A DNA stretch of 64,000 nt from JANMAT01 sp031359995 (GCA_031359995.1 JANMAT010000052.1:1-64000), one strand, 5' to 3'; counted from the stretch's first letter, positions 1 through 10,635 are shown. The notes: generated by a model from the letters alone, not told the origin. Made by a program: numbers and translations.

Positions 1-681
1 CAGCGCGGCCAGCAGCAGCCCGGCCACGATCGTGAACACGAAGACGCCGATCTTCGAGTGGATCGCGTTGCTGACCGCGCGCCCGAGCGCACCGACAATG
101 CTCGACAGGAAGGCACCACCGAGCAGGAAGGTCGGGAGGCCGAGCGCCTTCGACTTGAAGCCGCCCTCGACCTGCACGGCGTTGATGCGCGCCCGCCGCA
201 GCATCACGTGCTCGGGGCTGGCCCACACGCTGTTCGCCTCCCGCCGCTCGTAGAGCTTGCGTACACGGTCGATCACAGTGTTCTGGTGGCTGCGCACGAT
301 GTAGCGCGTCACCTGTTGCGTGGCCCACTCGGCGACGGGTTTCAACGGACCCATTCTCGGCATGCGCGCGTTGCGGGCGCCGTTGCGGTCGAGCACCTCG
401 AGCGAGCGCATCGCGACGCGGTGCGCCTCTTCGAAGCGATCGGGCCGCCACAACGGACGGATCTTCGCGAGCTGGTCGACGATGTCCTGCTCGGGCTTGC
501 CGCGCCCGCCGAGCTCCTCGAGCACGCGGCCCGCCTCGTCGGGGTCGTGGGCTCGCAGCACGCGCAGAGAGTCGATGCGATCGGTGAGGTCGTCGATCGT
601 GAGCCGGCCGTCGCCCTCGTGCGCGCGCGCCGCGCGTTGGTCGGTCGAAGTGTCGTCGGTCGATGTGGGCGTATCGCTCAT
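1..681 (-). CDS. Unrecognised membrane protein, C-terminus cut off by window edge
   Basis: I do not recognise the family. Reading begins at ATG 681 and runs off the left edge after 227 codons with no stop. The first 60 residues are polar and acidic, residues about 70-180 are rich in Arg and uninterrupted by hydrophobic segments, and two hydrophobic stretches appear at about 180-200 and 210-227, the second being a clear membrane segment. A TACAGT hexamer ends 9 nt upstream of the ATG, close to the leaderless arrangement common in this window. Divergent from mscL. A cytosolic basic domain with a C-terminal membrane anchor is the most that can be said. Confidence 0.6.
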   Translation of the reverse strand, partial: MSDTPTSTDDTSTDQRAARAHEGDGRLTIDDLTDRIDSLRVLRAHDPDEAGRVLEELGGRGKPEQDIVDQLAKIRPLWRPDRFEEAHRVAMRSLEVLDRNGARNARMPRMGPLKPVAEWATQQVTRYIVRSHQNTVIDRVRKLYERREANSVWASPEHVMLRRARINAVQVEGGFKSKALGLPTFLLGGAFLSSIVGALGRAVSNAIHSKIGVFVFTIVAGLLLAAL

Positions 682-745
682 CGCGGCCGAACTGTATTCG
701 CGACTGGCGCGCGCGTCGGGCGCCGACTCGTGGCGCACCCACTGA

Positions 746-762
746 CAACGTCGTCGACGTTG
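746..762. promoter_or_regulatory. 7-bp inverted repeat in the divergent mscL promoter region
   Basis: Arms at 746-752 and 756-762 are perfectly complementary with a 3-nt spacer, in the 204-bp gap between the divergent membrane-protein gene and mscL. It could be an operator or a small hairpin. Nothing else recognisable lies in the gap apart from the mscL ribosome binding site at 871-876. Confidence 0.3.
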
Positions 763-885
763 GCGCACATGGCCGCTCGCACGCTCGCGCCGTGCTTCAA
801 TGGTGCGCCAACCGGGCTTCGTCGGGGGCGAATCGAACCGGTACCCACGGCAACAACATCACCACCACACGGAGGAAAGTCTGCA

Positions 886-1299
886 ATGGCAGAGAAGAAA
901 GGCTTGATCCAGGAGTTCAAGGAGTTCATCGCCACCGGTGATCTCGTGAAGATCGCGGTCGCCTTCATCCTGGGCGGCGCCATCAGCGCCGTGGTGGCGT
1001 CCTTCGTCAAGAACATCGCGATGGGTGTCGTGGGCTTGTTCGTGAGCTGCAAGGACATCGTCGACGCGAAGGGCGAGGTCGTCGGCAAGAACTGCTCCGG
1101 CCTCGTCGGCAAGGGCTGGCGCAGCGTGCTCTGGGGCGACTTCCTGAACGACCTCGTCGGCTTCGTGCTCATCGCCATCGTGATCTTCCTGCTGGTGAAG
1201 GCCTACCGGAAGATGGTGCCGGAGAAGCCCGAGGCGCCCGCCGGCCCGAGCGAGGTCGAGCTGCTCACCGAGATCCGCGACTCGCTGAAGTCGCGCTGA
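886..1299 (+). CDS. mscL: Large-conductance mechanosensitive channel MscL
   Basis: Pressure-relief channel of the cytoplasmic membrane that opens under membrane tension during osmotic downshock. The 137-residue product has the MscL layout: a short amphipathic N-terminus (GLIQEFKEFI), TM1 with a Gly/Ala-rich pore helix (residues about 20-42), a periplasmic loop with two Cys (about 48 and 64), TM2 (about 88-107) and a charged C-terminal helix. The start at ATG 886 is set by a GGAGGA Shine-Dalgarno at 871-876; a longer in-frame reading upstream has no family resemblance. The paired loop cysteines are unusual for MscL but could form a disulfide. Followed by a terminator hairpin. Confidence 0.93.
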   Translation: MAEKKGLIQEFKEFIATGDLVKIAVAFILGGAISAVVASFVKNIAMGVVGLFVSCKDIVDAKGEVVGKNCSGLVGKGWRSVLWGDFLNDLVGFVLIAIVIFLLVKAYRKMVPEKPEAPAGPSEVELLTEIRDSLKSR

Positions 1300-1306
1300 C
1301 CCATCG

Positions 1307-1320
1307 GACGCCTCGGCGTC
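1307..1320. terminator. Short hairpin between convergent mscL and asparaginase genes
   Basis: GACGCC and GGCGTC form a 6-bp stem with a 2-nt loop right after mscL and touching the asparaginase stop codon. There is no T-tract, so it is at best a weak bidirectional terminator. Confidence 0.35.
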
Positions 1321-2254
1321 AGATGACCGCTCGTACCTCACCCACCGGGCGCCCGTGACCGAGCACCGGTGGGTGGGCGAGCTCCGGCAACGACGAGATG
1401 TCGACGCCGAGCTGGGCCAGGGCCGCCAGCAGCACCGGCGGCCGGGCGCGGCCGGCGCCGTCCTCGATCTTGAGCACGACGGTGCGCCCGTCGGGCAGGG
1501 CGGCGGCGTACACGCCTTCGGCCCCGTCCTTGGCCACGATGCCGGGCAGGGCCCGCACGAGCTGCGTGACGTCGCGGCCGCGACCCCCGAGCATCTCGGG
1601 TTCGGTGCGCATGGCGTCGGCCACCAGCCCCTCGGGCGTGCCCGCCTCGCCCAGCGCGATGGTGCGGAAGGCGCGGGCCAGACCGATGAGGCTGAACGCG
1701 TGCACGGGCGCGCCGCAGCCGTCGACACCGATGGCCCGCACGCCCTCGCCGGCCAGCTGCTTCACGTACCCGGTGATGATGCGCTGCAGCGGATGCTGCT
1801 CGTCGAGGTAGCCGTCGGTGGGCCACCCGTTGGCCACACACGTGGCCAACATGCCGGCGTGCTTGCCCGAGCAGTTCTGCGTGAGCGACGACTTCTTGCC
1901 GCCGCCGCGCACGTAGGCGATCTGCGTGGCCGCGTCCAGGGGGAGATCGGCCGTGTTCTGCAGCTGGTGCTCCGACAGCGAGTAGGTGGCCAGGATGCGA
2001 CGCACGCCCTCCAGGTGGCGGGGCTCGCCCGAGTGGCTGGCCGCCACCAGCGCGAGCAGGTCGGGCGGCAGGTTCAGGCCGGCGTAGACCATGGCCACCG
2101 CCTGCAGCGGCTTGTTCGACGACCGGCCGTACACCGGCCCCTCGACGTCACCGATGGAGATGGCGGCCGTGCCGGCGCTGTCGAGGGCGAGTACGGAACC
2201 GTGGTGGACGCTCTCCACCAGCCCTGAGCGCGTCACCTCGGCCACGATCGTCAC
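1319..2254 (-). CDS. Asparaginase (PF06089 type, actinobacterial/rhizobial class)
   Basis: Probable L-asparaginase (asparagine to aspartate plus ammonia) of the serine-protease/beta-lactamase-like class, unrelated to E. coli AnsA/AnsB. Motifs visible are RSSNKPLQAVA near residue 45 (Ser-x-x-Lys), ASHSGEPRH, a QNCSGKHAGML motif, and GVDGCGAPVHAFSL, all diagnostic of the family. The length of 311 residues is normal. I chose GTG 2254 because a TATGCT -10 (2262-2267) sits exactly 7 nt upstream, the leaderless spacing seen throughout the window; the ATG at 2266 would lie inside that -10. Stands alone, convergent with mscL. Confidence 0.88.
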   Translation of the reverse strand: MTIVAEVTRSGLVESVHHGSVLALDSAGTAAISIGDVEGPVYGRSSNKPLQAVAMVYAGLNLPPDLLALVAASHSGEPRHLEGVRRILATYSLSEHQLQNTADLPLDAATQIAYVRGGGKKSSLTQNCSGKHAGMLATCVANGWPTDGYLDEQHPLQRIITGYVKQLAGEGVRAIGVDGCGAPVHAFSLIGLARAFRTIALGEAGTPEGLVADAMRTEPEMLGGRGRDVTQLVRALPGIVAKDGAEGVYAAALPDGRTVVLKIEDGAGRARPPVLLAALAQLGVDISSLPELAHPPVLGHGRPVGEVRAVI

Positions 2255-2284
2255 GGCCGGGAGCATACGGGCACCCCATCGCTG

Positions 2285-3817
2285 TCACACGGAAGGCAGC
2301 GTGCGCACCGCTAGCGTCACGCCGGCGACCACCAGCGCGGTGGCGGTCACGAACGGGGCCACCCGCAGCGTCGTGGCCAGCCAGCGCGAGCCGAACCAGT
2401 GGCGCTCCAGCCAGCCCTGGAGGCGCACCAGGGCCACGCCGGCGGCCAGCAGGGTGCTGGCCATGCCCACGCCGTACACGGCCACCAGGAGCACGCCGAA
2501 CCAGGTGCGCCCGAGGGCGGCGGCACCGAGCAGCACGACCAGCGCCGACGGTGTCGGCACCAGACCACCGGCCACCCCCATGGTCACCAGCCACCGCCGC
2601 GTCACCGGACGGGTGTGATCGACCGCGTCACGATCGTGCCCGTGGTGCTCGTGGTCGTGGTCGCTGTGGGGTTGACCGTGAGCGTGGTGGCCGTGATCAT
2701 GCGATCCATGATGCTCCTCGTGGTGCTGGCCGGTCTGATGGTCGTGGTCGCCGTGGTGGCTGTGGCCGTGGTGGTGGGCGTGAAGCGGTCGTCCGCCGCG
2801 AAGACGGGCGGCGGCGAAGGCCACGCCGGTGGCGACCAGCAGCGCCCCGCTGGCCAGGCTCAGCCACGGTAGGACGCGATCGGGTGCCACCGCCTGCGAC
2901 GTCCAGATGGCGGTGCCCAGCACGAGCACACCGGCGGTGTGGGTGATGGCGACAGTGGTGCCGATGGTGAGCACCTGACGGGCGGCGGCGCCGCGGCGCG
3001 CCAGCACCGTGGCCGCCATGAGCGTCTTGCCATGGCCCGGTGCCAACGAGTGGATGCCGCCCAGCACGAAGGCGAGCACGGCGGCCAGCACCCCGACGCC
3101 CACGCTGAGCTCGTGGTCGCCCACCAGCCGGTTCATGCGCCGGGTCAGGGCATCGGCACCGCGGGTCGGGCGGCCGGGCGTCGCCATCGTGACGCCCCCG
3201 GCGAGGAGCGGCCCGCCGGCACGCACGGACGCCGTCGCCTCGCGCTGGTGCGACGGCGACGACGCGGTCGGGTAGGCGGTGAGGCCGGCGCTCGGGCTCA
3301 CGGCGGGTGCGTCGCTGGCGGTCAGCGTCACGCCGTCGCCGCGCACCACCACCTCGCGCCAGCCGATGCGGTCGGTGTCGTTGGCGTCGGCCACGGTGAT
3401 GGTGCGGGCCGTCCCGTCGACCGTCAACGGCGTGGTGAACGAGCAATCCAGCCGCAACGTGGGCAGCCCACCCTGGCCGTCGGGGAACGTCAGGACGGGC
3501 GCACCGGCGGCGGGGGCCACGGCCCGACCGTCGATGGTGACCTTCGACGCGATCGACGCGCAGCGCGCCGCCGCCCATGCCGACTGCTCCGTCGGGCTCA
3601 GCGCGCCGTCGTGGTCGGTGTCGATGTCCTGGCGGGCCGGCACCGTGGGCAGCTCGGCCAGGTCGACGGTGTAGCCCACGTCGGCGCGCTCGACGCGCAC
3701 GATCACGTCGACGGCAGCGTTCACCGTGAGGTTACCGAGCGGGTGGGCGTCGGCGGCGCGCGGGGCGAGCACACCCAGCGCGACGAGAGCGAGCGCGACG
3801 AGCGGACGACGGGACAT
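2285..3817 (-). CDS. HupE/RcnA-like nickel/cobalt transporter with His-rich cytoplasmic loop
   Basis: 510-residue membrane protein. It starts with a signal peptide ending about residue 24 (ALGVLAPRAADAHP), then a beta-rich extracytoplasmic domain to about 185 with an EF-hand-like segment (DIDTDHDGALSPTE), then at least six membrane segments with the NiCoT/RcnA-type signature HSLAPGHGKTLMAA at about 250. A loop of about 60 residues very rich in His, Asp and Gly (residues 330-390) is a probable metal reservoir. ATG 3817 shares its A with the stop of the upstream TPR gene (TGATG), so the two are translationally coupled. Last gene of the sigma-lipoprotein-DUF4331-TPR-transporter operon. The transported metal cannot be told from sequence. 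Confidence 0.8.
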   Translation of the reverse strand: MSRRPLVALALVALGVLAPRAADAHPLGNLTVNAAVDVIVRVERADVGYTVDLAELPTVPARQDIDTDHDGALSPTEQSAWAAARCASIASKVTIDGRAVAPAAGAPVLTFPDGQGGLPTLRLDCSFTTPLTVDGTARTITVADANDTDRIGWREVVVRGDGVTLTASDAPAVSPSAGLTAYPTASSPSHQREATASVRAGGPLLAGGVTMATPGRPTRGADALTRRMNRLVGDHELSVGVGVLAAVLAFVLGGIHSLAPGHGKTLMAATVLARRGAAARQVLTIGTTVAITHTAGVLVLGTAIWTSQAVAPDRVLPWLSLASGALLVATGVAFAAARLRGGRPLHAHHHGHSHHGDHDHQTGQHHEEHHGSHDHGHHAHGQPHSDHDHEHHGHDRDAVDHTRPVTRRWLVTMGVAGGLVPTPSALVVLLGAAALGRTWFGVLLVAVYGVGMASTLLAAGVALVRLQGWLERHWFGSRWLATTLRVAPFVTATALVVAGVTLAVRTLPSV

Positions 3818-5181
3818 CACAGCCTCCACATCGGGGGAACGGGTACGGCGAGGGTGGATGCGAGCGGCGCGGCGACGGCCCGCAGGTGGAACGCCGGCCA
3901 CGGCGAGAGCGCGAAGGCGGTGCGCAGCGCGGCGGCGGCCAGGTCGGGCTGGCCGTCGGCGGCGAAGGTCACCGCGGCGTGCACGTGCAGCGCGGCGTTG
4001 GCGGTGCCCAGCGCCAGCGATTCGCGCACGTACCAGAGGGCGTCGGCGGGCCGCCCGGCCTTCGTGAGTGCCCAACCGAGGGCGTCGGCGGTGAACACGG
4101 TGGCTCGGGTGTCGTGGGCGCGCTGGGCGAGCGTGACGGCCTGCTCGGGGTCGCCGTGGTCGGCGGCCTCGAGCGCGGCCTCCAGATCGACGGTGACGCC
4201 CGACGCCACCGCCAGCTGGGTGTTGGCGGTCAGAAGGGCGCGGGCGCGGCCGGCGGCATCGGTGTCGCCGGCGGCATCGGCCAGGTCGGCCACCAATGCG
4301 GCGGCGGCCGGCTGGGGCGAGCGGTCCACGACCGCCTGGGCGGCGCCGCGGGCGCCGGCCAGGTCGCCCTGGGCGAACTGCACGCGGGCTCGACCGAGCG
4401 ATGCGCCCACGTGGCCGGGGCTGAGCGCGAGGGCCCGGTCGAAGGCGGCGGCGGCGGCCGCCAGGTCGCCGTCGGCCAGGGCGATGTCGCCGGCGTAGGC
4501 GGCGATGCCGGCCCGCTCGCCGGCGGTGCCGGCGGCCTGCTCGGCGCGGGCCATGGTGGCGCGGGCGCCGGGCAGGTCGCCGTGCAGCTCGCGCAGGTAC
4601 GAGGCGCGGGCCAATGCCGGTGCGGCCGGTTTCACGTCGAGCAGGCGCTGCAGCAGGGCGGCGGCGTCGTCGTAGTGGCCGAGCTCGACGGCGGCGTCGA
4701 CCGCGGCGGCCAGCGCATCGGGACCGATGGGGTCGGTGGCCAGCGCGGCGGCGGCGTCGGTCGCCGCATGGGCGAAGTCGTGCACGCCGAGGGCGACGAT
4801 GGCGCTCGCCACCGACGTGCGGGGATCGGCCGGGGCCAGCCGGCGAGCGGTGTCGGCGGCCCTCCGGGCGAGGTCGTAGTAGGCGGGATCGCCGCTGGCG
4901 TTGGCCCGGCCGACGTAGGCGCCGGCCAGCGCTTGCCACGAGCCGGCGTCGTCGGCGTTGGCGGCGACTCGCCCCTCGAGGGTGGTGATGGGATCAGCGG
5001 TGGGAGCGGGCGCCCCGGCCCGGGGCGAGCCCGGACCGGAGCGACCAGCGGTGAGGAAGCGGCCGACCGCACCCGCGGCCAGCGTCACGACCACGACGGC
5101 CACGAGCACTCGCGTCCCCCGCCGATGAGGGCGGGGCGACACGGTGGTGACGGCGGTCGAGGGAAGGGTCGGCGCGCTCAT
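3817..5181 (-). CDS. Membrane-anchored TPR protein
   Basis: 454 residues: a 20-residue N-terminal cytoplasmic tail, one membrane segment (about 25-43), a Pro/Ala-rich linker, then alpha-helical tetratricopeptide repeats across residues 65-430 with the usual Ala-rich helix pairs (for example LARASYLRELHGDLPGARA, AAAAAFDRALALSPGHVGA). TPR arrays bind partner proteins; here they would lie outside the membrane. It is four nt from the DUF4331 gene and overlaps the transporter start by one base, so all three are almost certainly co-expressed and probably act together. No catalytic motif. Confidence 0.82.
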   Translation of the reverse strand: MSAPTLPSTAVTTVSPRPHRRGTRVLVAVVVVTLAAGAVGRFLTAGRSGPGSPRAGAPAPTADPITTLEGRVAANADDAGSWQALAGAYVGRANASGDPAYYDLARRAADTARRLAPADPRTSVASAIVALGVHDFAHAATDAAAALATDPIGPDALAAAVDAAVELGHYDDAAALLQRLLDVKPAAPALARASYLRELHGDLPGARATMARAEQAAGTAGERAGIAAYAGDIALADGDLAAAAAAFDRALALSPGHVGASLGRARVQFAQGDLAGARGAAQAVVDRSPQPAAAALVADLADAAGDTDAAGRARALLTANTQLAVASGVTVDLEAALEAADHGDPEQAVTLAQRAHDTRATVFTADALGWALTKAGRPADALWYVRESLALGTANAALHVHAAVTFAADGQPDLAAAALRTAFALSPWPAFHLRAVAAPLASTLAVPVPPMWRL

Positions 5182-5184
5182 GGC

Positions 5185-6552
5185 TCAGACCTGGTTCGGG
5201 GCGGCCAGGTAGGGGAACGTGGCCGACAACGGGTTGTCGTTGGCGTTCACGCCGTCGCCCAGGTCCTTGTTGGGGGAGATGTTGAACGCCGGGCTGAACG
5301 GCGTGGCACCGGCCACGACCCGCAGCGCGGTGTCCACCACGTCATCGGTGAGGTTGCGCCCGTTGGGGAACGAGCTGGCCGCCACCGACGTGTTGATGCG
5401 CAGCATCTCGGCCGGCTTCACGAACGACGGCTTGTTCACACCGGGGATGCCGGTGAGGAAGATCGTCGCCAGGTCCTCACGCCCGCCGAGGCCGAGACCG
5501 GCATCGACGTTCGTGGGCACGGTCACGCCCGGGTACAGCACCGGGATGAGCGCACCCAGCTCGGGCTTGAGCACCGAGCCGGCGAACTGGTCGTCGAAGT
5601 TCGGCTTGGTCGCGTTGAACTTGTCCTTCATCGCACGGGGGATGACGACCTCGTTCACGAGCGGCATGCCGAGCCGCGACACCTGCACCCAACGGCCTTC
5701 GTTGCGCACCGTGCCGTTGCCCGAGAGCACCCGCTCGGCCCGCCGGAACGTGCTCGCCCACACGCCGACGACGGGGTCGCCCTCGAGCAGACGGTCCACC
5801 GGCACTTGCAGCACGATCGAGTGGATGTTCTTGCCCGCCAGGTAGTCCTCGCCGGCTTCGGCCGGGCTGGGCACCAGGTGGGCGGGCAGGAACGGCCCGA
5901 GACCGCCCAGGTCGAAGATCTGGCCGAGGTCGGCGTAGAAGGGATCGTCACGCGGGCCGGCGAAGACCGTGAGCCCGCCCGTGATCGTCTTCGTGGCCGG
6001 GGCGGCCAGATCGGCGTCGTAGTTCGGCATCGAGCGCGGCCCGACGTTCACCGGCGGCACGGGCAGGTTGGCACCCAGCAGCTTCGATGTCGTGCGGCCC
6101 TGCGGGTCGCGCGACACCTCGGTCACCGAGTACGTCTGGCGCACGTTCAGATCGGGATCGTCGAGCGACGTGACCTGACCGGTGTTGTACAGGAACGTGT
6201 TCCCGTTGCGTGTGGTCGTGGTGAAGCGGAACTGGTACTCCTTGTCGGCCACCGCGTCGCCGTCGGTGTCGACGTTGAGCTGGTACAGCACGTCGTCGCC
6301 GAACTTGTAGAAGTTCGGACCACCGGCGGGGTCCTCGAACGGGTTCACGTTGGCGACGAGCGTCAACGTGCCCGCCTTGTCGGGGCTCATGAACGCGTAG
6401 ACGTCGGTCAGATCGGCGACCGGGTCTTCGGAGCTCATGGGTGCTTCTCGATGGCTCGAGGCGTCTGCCGGCGCGACGAGGCCGACGAACAGCGCCCCGG
6501 TGAGCCCGATCGCCGGGAGTACCCGGCGGGCGAGCTTGCCCTTGGTGCTCAT
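5185..6552 (-). CDS. Secreted DUF4331 family protein
   Basis: 455-residue exported protein. A signal peptide (about 1-31, ending APADAS) is followed directly by the DUF4331 hallmark SSHREAPM, then a beta-rich domain containing LTDVYAFMSPD, NPFEDPAGGPNF and the C-terminal DDVVD motif. The biochemical role of DUF4331 is not established. ATG 6552 is preceded on its strand by GGAAAC-type purines, and no other start fits the signal peptide. Lies 158 bp after the lipoprotein gene and 3 bp before the TPR gene. The chain of DUF4331, TPR and Ni/Co-type transporter suggests a metal-linked envelope function, which is inference from context only. Confidence 0.87.
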   Translation of the reverse strand: MSTKGKLARRVLPAIGLTGALFVGLVAPADASSHREAPMSSEDPVADLTDVYAFMSPDKAGTLTLVANVNPFEDPAGGPNFYKFGDDVLYQLNVDTDGDAVADKEYQFRFTTTTRNGNTFLYNTGQVTSLDDPDLNVRQTYSVTEVSRDPQGRTTSKLLGANLPVPPVNVGPRSMPNYDADLAAPATKTITGGLTVFAGPRDDPFYADLGQIFDLGGLGPFLPAHLVPSPAEAGEDYLAGKNIHSIVLQVPVDRLLEGDPVVGVWASTFRRAERVLSGNGTVRNEGRWVQVSRLGMPLVNEVVIPRAMKDKFNATKPNFDDQFAGSVLKPELGALIPVLYPGVTVPTNVDAGLGLGGREDLATIFLTGIPGVNKPSFVKPAEMLRINTSVAASSFPNGRNLTDDVVDTALRVVAGATPFSPAFNISPNKDLGDGVNANDNPLSATFPYLAAPNQV

Positions 6553-6710
6553 GGATGGTTTCCTTCCGTCACGGCCGACGGGTCGGCCTGTCTGGTCGTT
6601 GGTGCTGGACACACCGCCAGGGGGGCCGACCCGCCGTGCACCGCACGTGGACCCGTCCCGCCGGCGCTGGGGCCAACGGCGCACCGCCGGTGGCGGGCGC
6701 GGTCGTCGAT

Positions 6711-7529
6711 TCAGCGCGGTGCCTGCACGCCCACCACCTGCCATGCGTCGCCCAGCGGCGCGGTGAGCACCACCAGACGCGGGGCGCCGCTCACGGGCAC
6801 GGCCCGCACGAAGCGCACGGCATCGGCGCCGAAAGCGTTCACGGCCACCTGGGGATCGGGTGCGGTGTCGAGCGGCGCGGGCGTGCCGGCGGTGAGCGAG
6901 GCGGAAGGGGCGAGGCCGTCGACCAGCCTCGGCTGGCCGAGCAGGTTGCCGGCGTACTCGCCGGTCGCCTCGCCGTGGCGGCGTCCGTCGAGCCAGGTCT
7001 GCACGGCGATGCGGGCCGCGTCGTCGGGCGGGAGCAGCGCCGTGACGGTGGTGCTGCTGGGCGCAACGGCCCAACCGCCGCCGCGTCGTACCGGTCGCCA
7101 CTCGATGCGGGCGTGGGCGGGTACGAAACCCGTCTCGTCGAGGCGGGGGGTGAGCGCGGTGTCGGTGACCACGGTCGAACCGTCCACCGTCACGTCGGCC
7201 AGCGACACCAGGGGCAGGCGCGCCTCGGCCTCGTCGATCCACGCCGCCAGCGAACCGACGCGGGCCCGCTCGTCGTCGCTCAGCAGCGACCAGCTGGTGG
7301 TGTGGTCGCCGCTGGCCTCGGCGGCCACGTAGCGGGCCACCGCATCCTGCGGGCTGGCGGCCGATGCCGGCGCCGGGTCGGCCGCCGCCGTGGTCGTGAA
7401 GCTGGCCGGCTGCCCCTGGGGCGCCGGCACCGTGGGCACCGTGTGGGCCGCCCGCTCCGCGGAGGAGCAGCCCGCCAGCGCGGCGATGGTGAGCAGGACG
7501 GTGATCGGTAGTGCTGGGCGGCCTCGCAT
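6711..7529 (-). CDS. Lipoprotein downstream of ECF sigma factor
   Basis: 272-residue predicted lipoprotein: basic start, hydrophobic core and a lipobox LAGC with the lipidated Cys near residue 20, then a Pro/Ala/Thr linker (about 25-58) and a mixed domain of about 210 residues. The domain has no motif I recognise; tandem segments resembling NTF2-like lipoproteins (YVAAEASGDHTTSWSLL) suggest a cone-shaped ligand-binding fold, which is speculative. It follows the ECF sigma gene by 31 bp on the same strand, the place often taken by an anti-sigma factor, but no anti-sigma zinc motif or central membrane segment is present. Confidence 0.7.
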   Translation of the reverse strand: MRGRPALPITVLLTIAALAGCSSAERAAHTVPTVPAPQGQPASFTTTAAADPAPASAASPQDAVARYVAAEASGDHTTSWSLLSDDERARVGSLAAWIDEAEARLPLVSLADVTVDGSTVVTDTALTPRLDETGFVPAHARIEWRPVRRGGGWAVAPSSTTVTALLPPDDAARIAVQTWLDGRRHGEATGEYAGNLLGQPRLVDGLAPSASLTAGTPAPLDTAPDPQVAVNAFGADAVRFVRAVPVSGAPRLVVLTAPLGDAWQVVGVQAPR

Positions 7530-7560
7530 GCCTCCCGTCCGCCGCCGCCGGCCGCGCGGA

Positions 7561-8184
7561 TCACGGCAAGTTGAGGGTTTCCTGAGCGACCTCCGGCGCC
7601 AGGGCGTCGGCCAGCCGCCCCAGCGCAAGCCGGATGCGCGACTTGGCCGTGCCCTCGGGGATGCCGATGGTCGCCGCGACCTCGCGGAACGTACGACCCT
7701 CGAAGTAGGCGAGCACGACGCAGGCCCGCTGCTCGGCCGGCAGACCACCGAGGGCCGCCCGTACCCGTTCGGAGGTCAGGGTCTGCAGCACCACGTCGTC
7801 GACCGGGGCCGGCGCGCCGGGCCCGCGCCGGTGGTCGCGGTCCTCGCGCGTGCGGCGCGACTCCTCGCGCCGAACCCGATCGACGGCGCGGCGATGGGCG
7901 AGCAGACCGAGCCAGGTGCGCACCGACGCCAGCGACGGCTCGTAGGTGTCGGCCCGCTCCCACACCTGCACGAAGACCTCCTGGGTGATGTCCTCGGCCA
8001 TCGTGCGGTCGCGACAGACGCGCAGCGCCAGGCTGTACACGTAACCGGCGTGCGCGTCGTGCAGCAGGCCGAGCGCCGTCTCGTCGCCGGCGACCAGCCG
8101 GGCGACCAGCCGACGCTGGCGCGCACCCTCGTCTGCCCCGACGTCCACGGGCTCACGGTAGCGGCGAGCCGTCGACCGCGACAT
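7561..8184 (-). CDS. ECF-family RNA polymerase sigma factor (SigK-like)
   Basis: 207-residue extracytoplasmic-function sigma factor that should direct RNA polymerase to a small regulon, probably including its own operon. Region 2 (about 20-95) contains the helical YVYSLALRVCRDRTMAEDIT motif and VFVQVWERAD; region 4 (about 135-190) has the EQRACVVLAYFEGRTFREVA helix-turn-helix with GIPEGTAKSRIRLAL. Two starts are possible, 8193 and 8184; a GGAAAG purine run abuts 8193 but is 9 nt from 8184, so 8184 is preferred. Divergent from the acyl-CoA ligase. No regulator with an anti-sigma signature is adjacent, so how it is switched off is unclear. Confidence 0.85.
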   Translation of the reverse strand: MSRSTARRYREPVDVGADEGARQRRLVARLVAGDETALGLLHDAHAGYVYSLALRVCRDRTMAEDITQEVFVQVWERADTYEPSLASVRTWLGLLAHRRAVDRVRREESRRTREDRDHRRGPGAPAPVDDVVLQTLTSERVRAALGGLPAEQRACVVLAYFEGRTFREVAATIGIPEGTAKSRIRLALGRLADALAPEVAQETLNLP

Positions 8185-8247
8185 CGGGCCCATCTTTCCG
8201 CCCGGGATGTTTCTGAGGTCGCGGCCCAAGCCACTACCGTCCGGACC

Positions 8248-9801
<1,554 letters not shown>

Positions 9802-9803
9802 GC

Positions 9804-10634
9804 ATGCCCTACGACGACTACGAGGCGCTCACGGTCGACCTGGTCGAGGGCGTCGCCACCGTCACCATCGACAACGGGCCGGTCAACCTCTTCGACCGCG
9901 TGCTGTACCCCGAGATGGCTCGCGTCGTGGGCGAGCTGGCCGCCGACGACGACGTGCGCGTCGTGGTGCTGTGCAGTGCCAACCCGAGCTTCTTCATCGC
10001 CCACTTCGACGTGGCGCTCATCGTGCGTTCGGCATCGTCGGCCGGTACCCGCCCGGCCCCCACCATGATCGGTGACTTCCACCTGATGTGCGAGCGCCTG
10101 CGCACCATGCCGAAGGCCACCATCGCCGTCATCGAGGGTCGCGTCGGTGGCGGCGGCAGCGAGCTGGCGCTGTCGTGCGACATGCGCTTCGCCGCCGCCG
10201 GCCGGGCCGTGTTCAACCAGCCCGAGGTCGCTCTCGGCATCATCCCGGGCGGGTCGGGCACCGTGCGCCTGCCCCGGCTGGTCGGTCGGGGCCGGGCCCT
10301 CGAGGCGATCCTCGGGTGTGACGACATCGACGCCGTGACCGCCGAGGCATGGGGCTGGGTCAACCGGGCGCTGCCCCCGCCCGAGCTGTGGCCGTTCGTG
10401 CGCAACCTGGCCGGCCGCATCGCCGGCTTCCCGCCCGTGGCCGTGGCCGAGGCCAAGGCCAGCGTGGTGCGGGCCGAGGCCGACGTGAACCGCCACCTGC
10501 TCGATGAGGCCGCCGCCTTCGCCCGCACGCTCGCCGACCCGCGGGCCACCGCGGCCATGGAGGGCTTCCTCGCCAACGGCGGTCAGACCACCGCCGGCGA
10601 GTCACGCCTGGGCGAGCTCTGCGGCGAGCTGTGA
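9804..10634 (+). CDS. Enoyl-CoA hydratase/isomerase family (crotonase)
   Basis: 276-residue crotonase-fold enzyme acting on an acyl-CoA thioester. Both acidic residues used by hydratases are in place: Glu in GGGSELALSCD (about 118) and Glu in FNQPEVALGIIPGG (about 140), along with the oxyanion-hole glycines. Translation starts 2 nt after the stop of the acyl-CoA ligase, so the two are coupled. It ends one base before the convergent CAP-domain gene. Hydratase activity fits the residues, but an isomerase or hydrolase role is possible within this superfamily. Confidence 0.88.
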   Translation: MPYDDYEALTVDLVEGVATVTIDNGPVNLFDRVLYPEMARVVGELAADDDVRVVVLCSANPSFFIAHFDVALIVRSASSAGTRPAPTMIGDFHLMCERLRTMPKATIAVIEGRVGGGGSELALSCDMRFAAAGRAVFNQPEVALGIIPGGSGTVRLPRLVGRGRALEAILGCDDIDAVTAEAWGWVNRALPPPELWPFVRNLAGRIAGFPPVAVAEAKASVVRAEADVNRHLLDEAAAFARTLADPRATAAMEGFLANGGQTTAGESRLGELCGEL

Positions 10635-10635
10635 G

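Noticed and set aside
2285..4939. An 884-residue minus-strand reading
   Set aside because: Its upstream 374 codons are an Arg/Pro-rich antiframe of the TPR gene; only the part from ATG 3817 has a signal peptide and family motifs.
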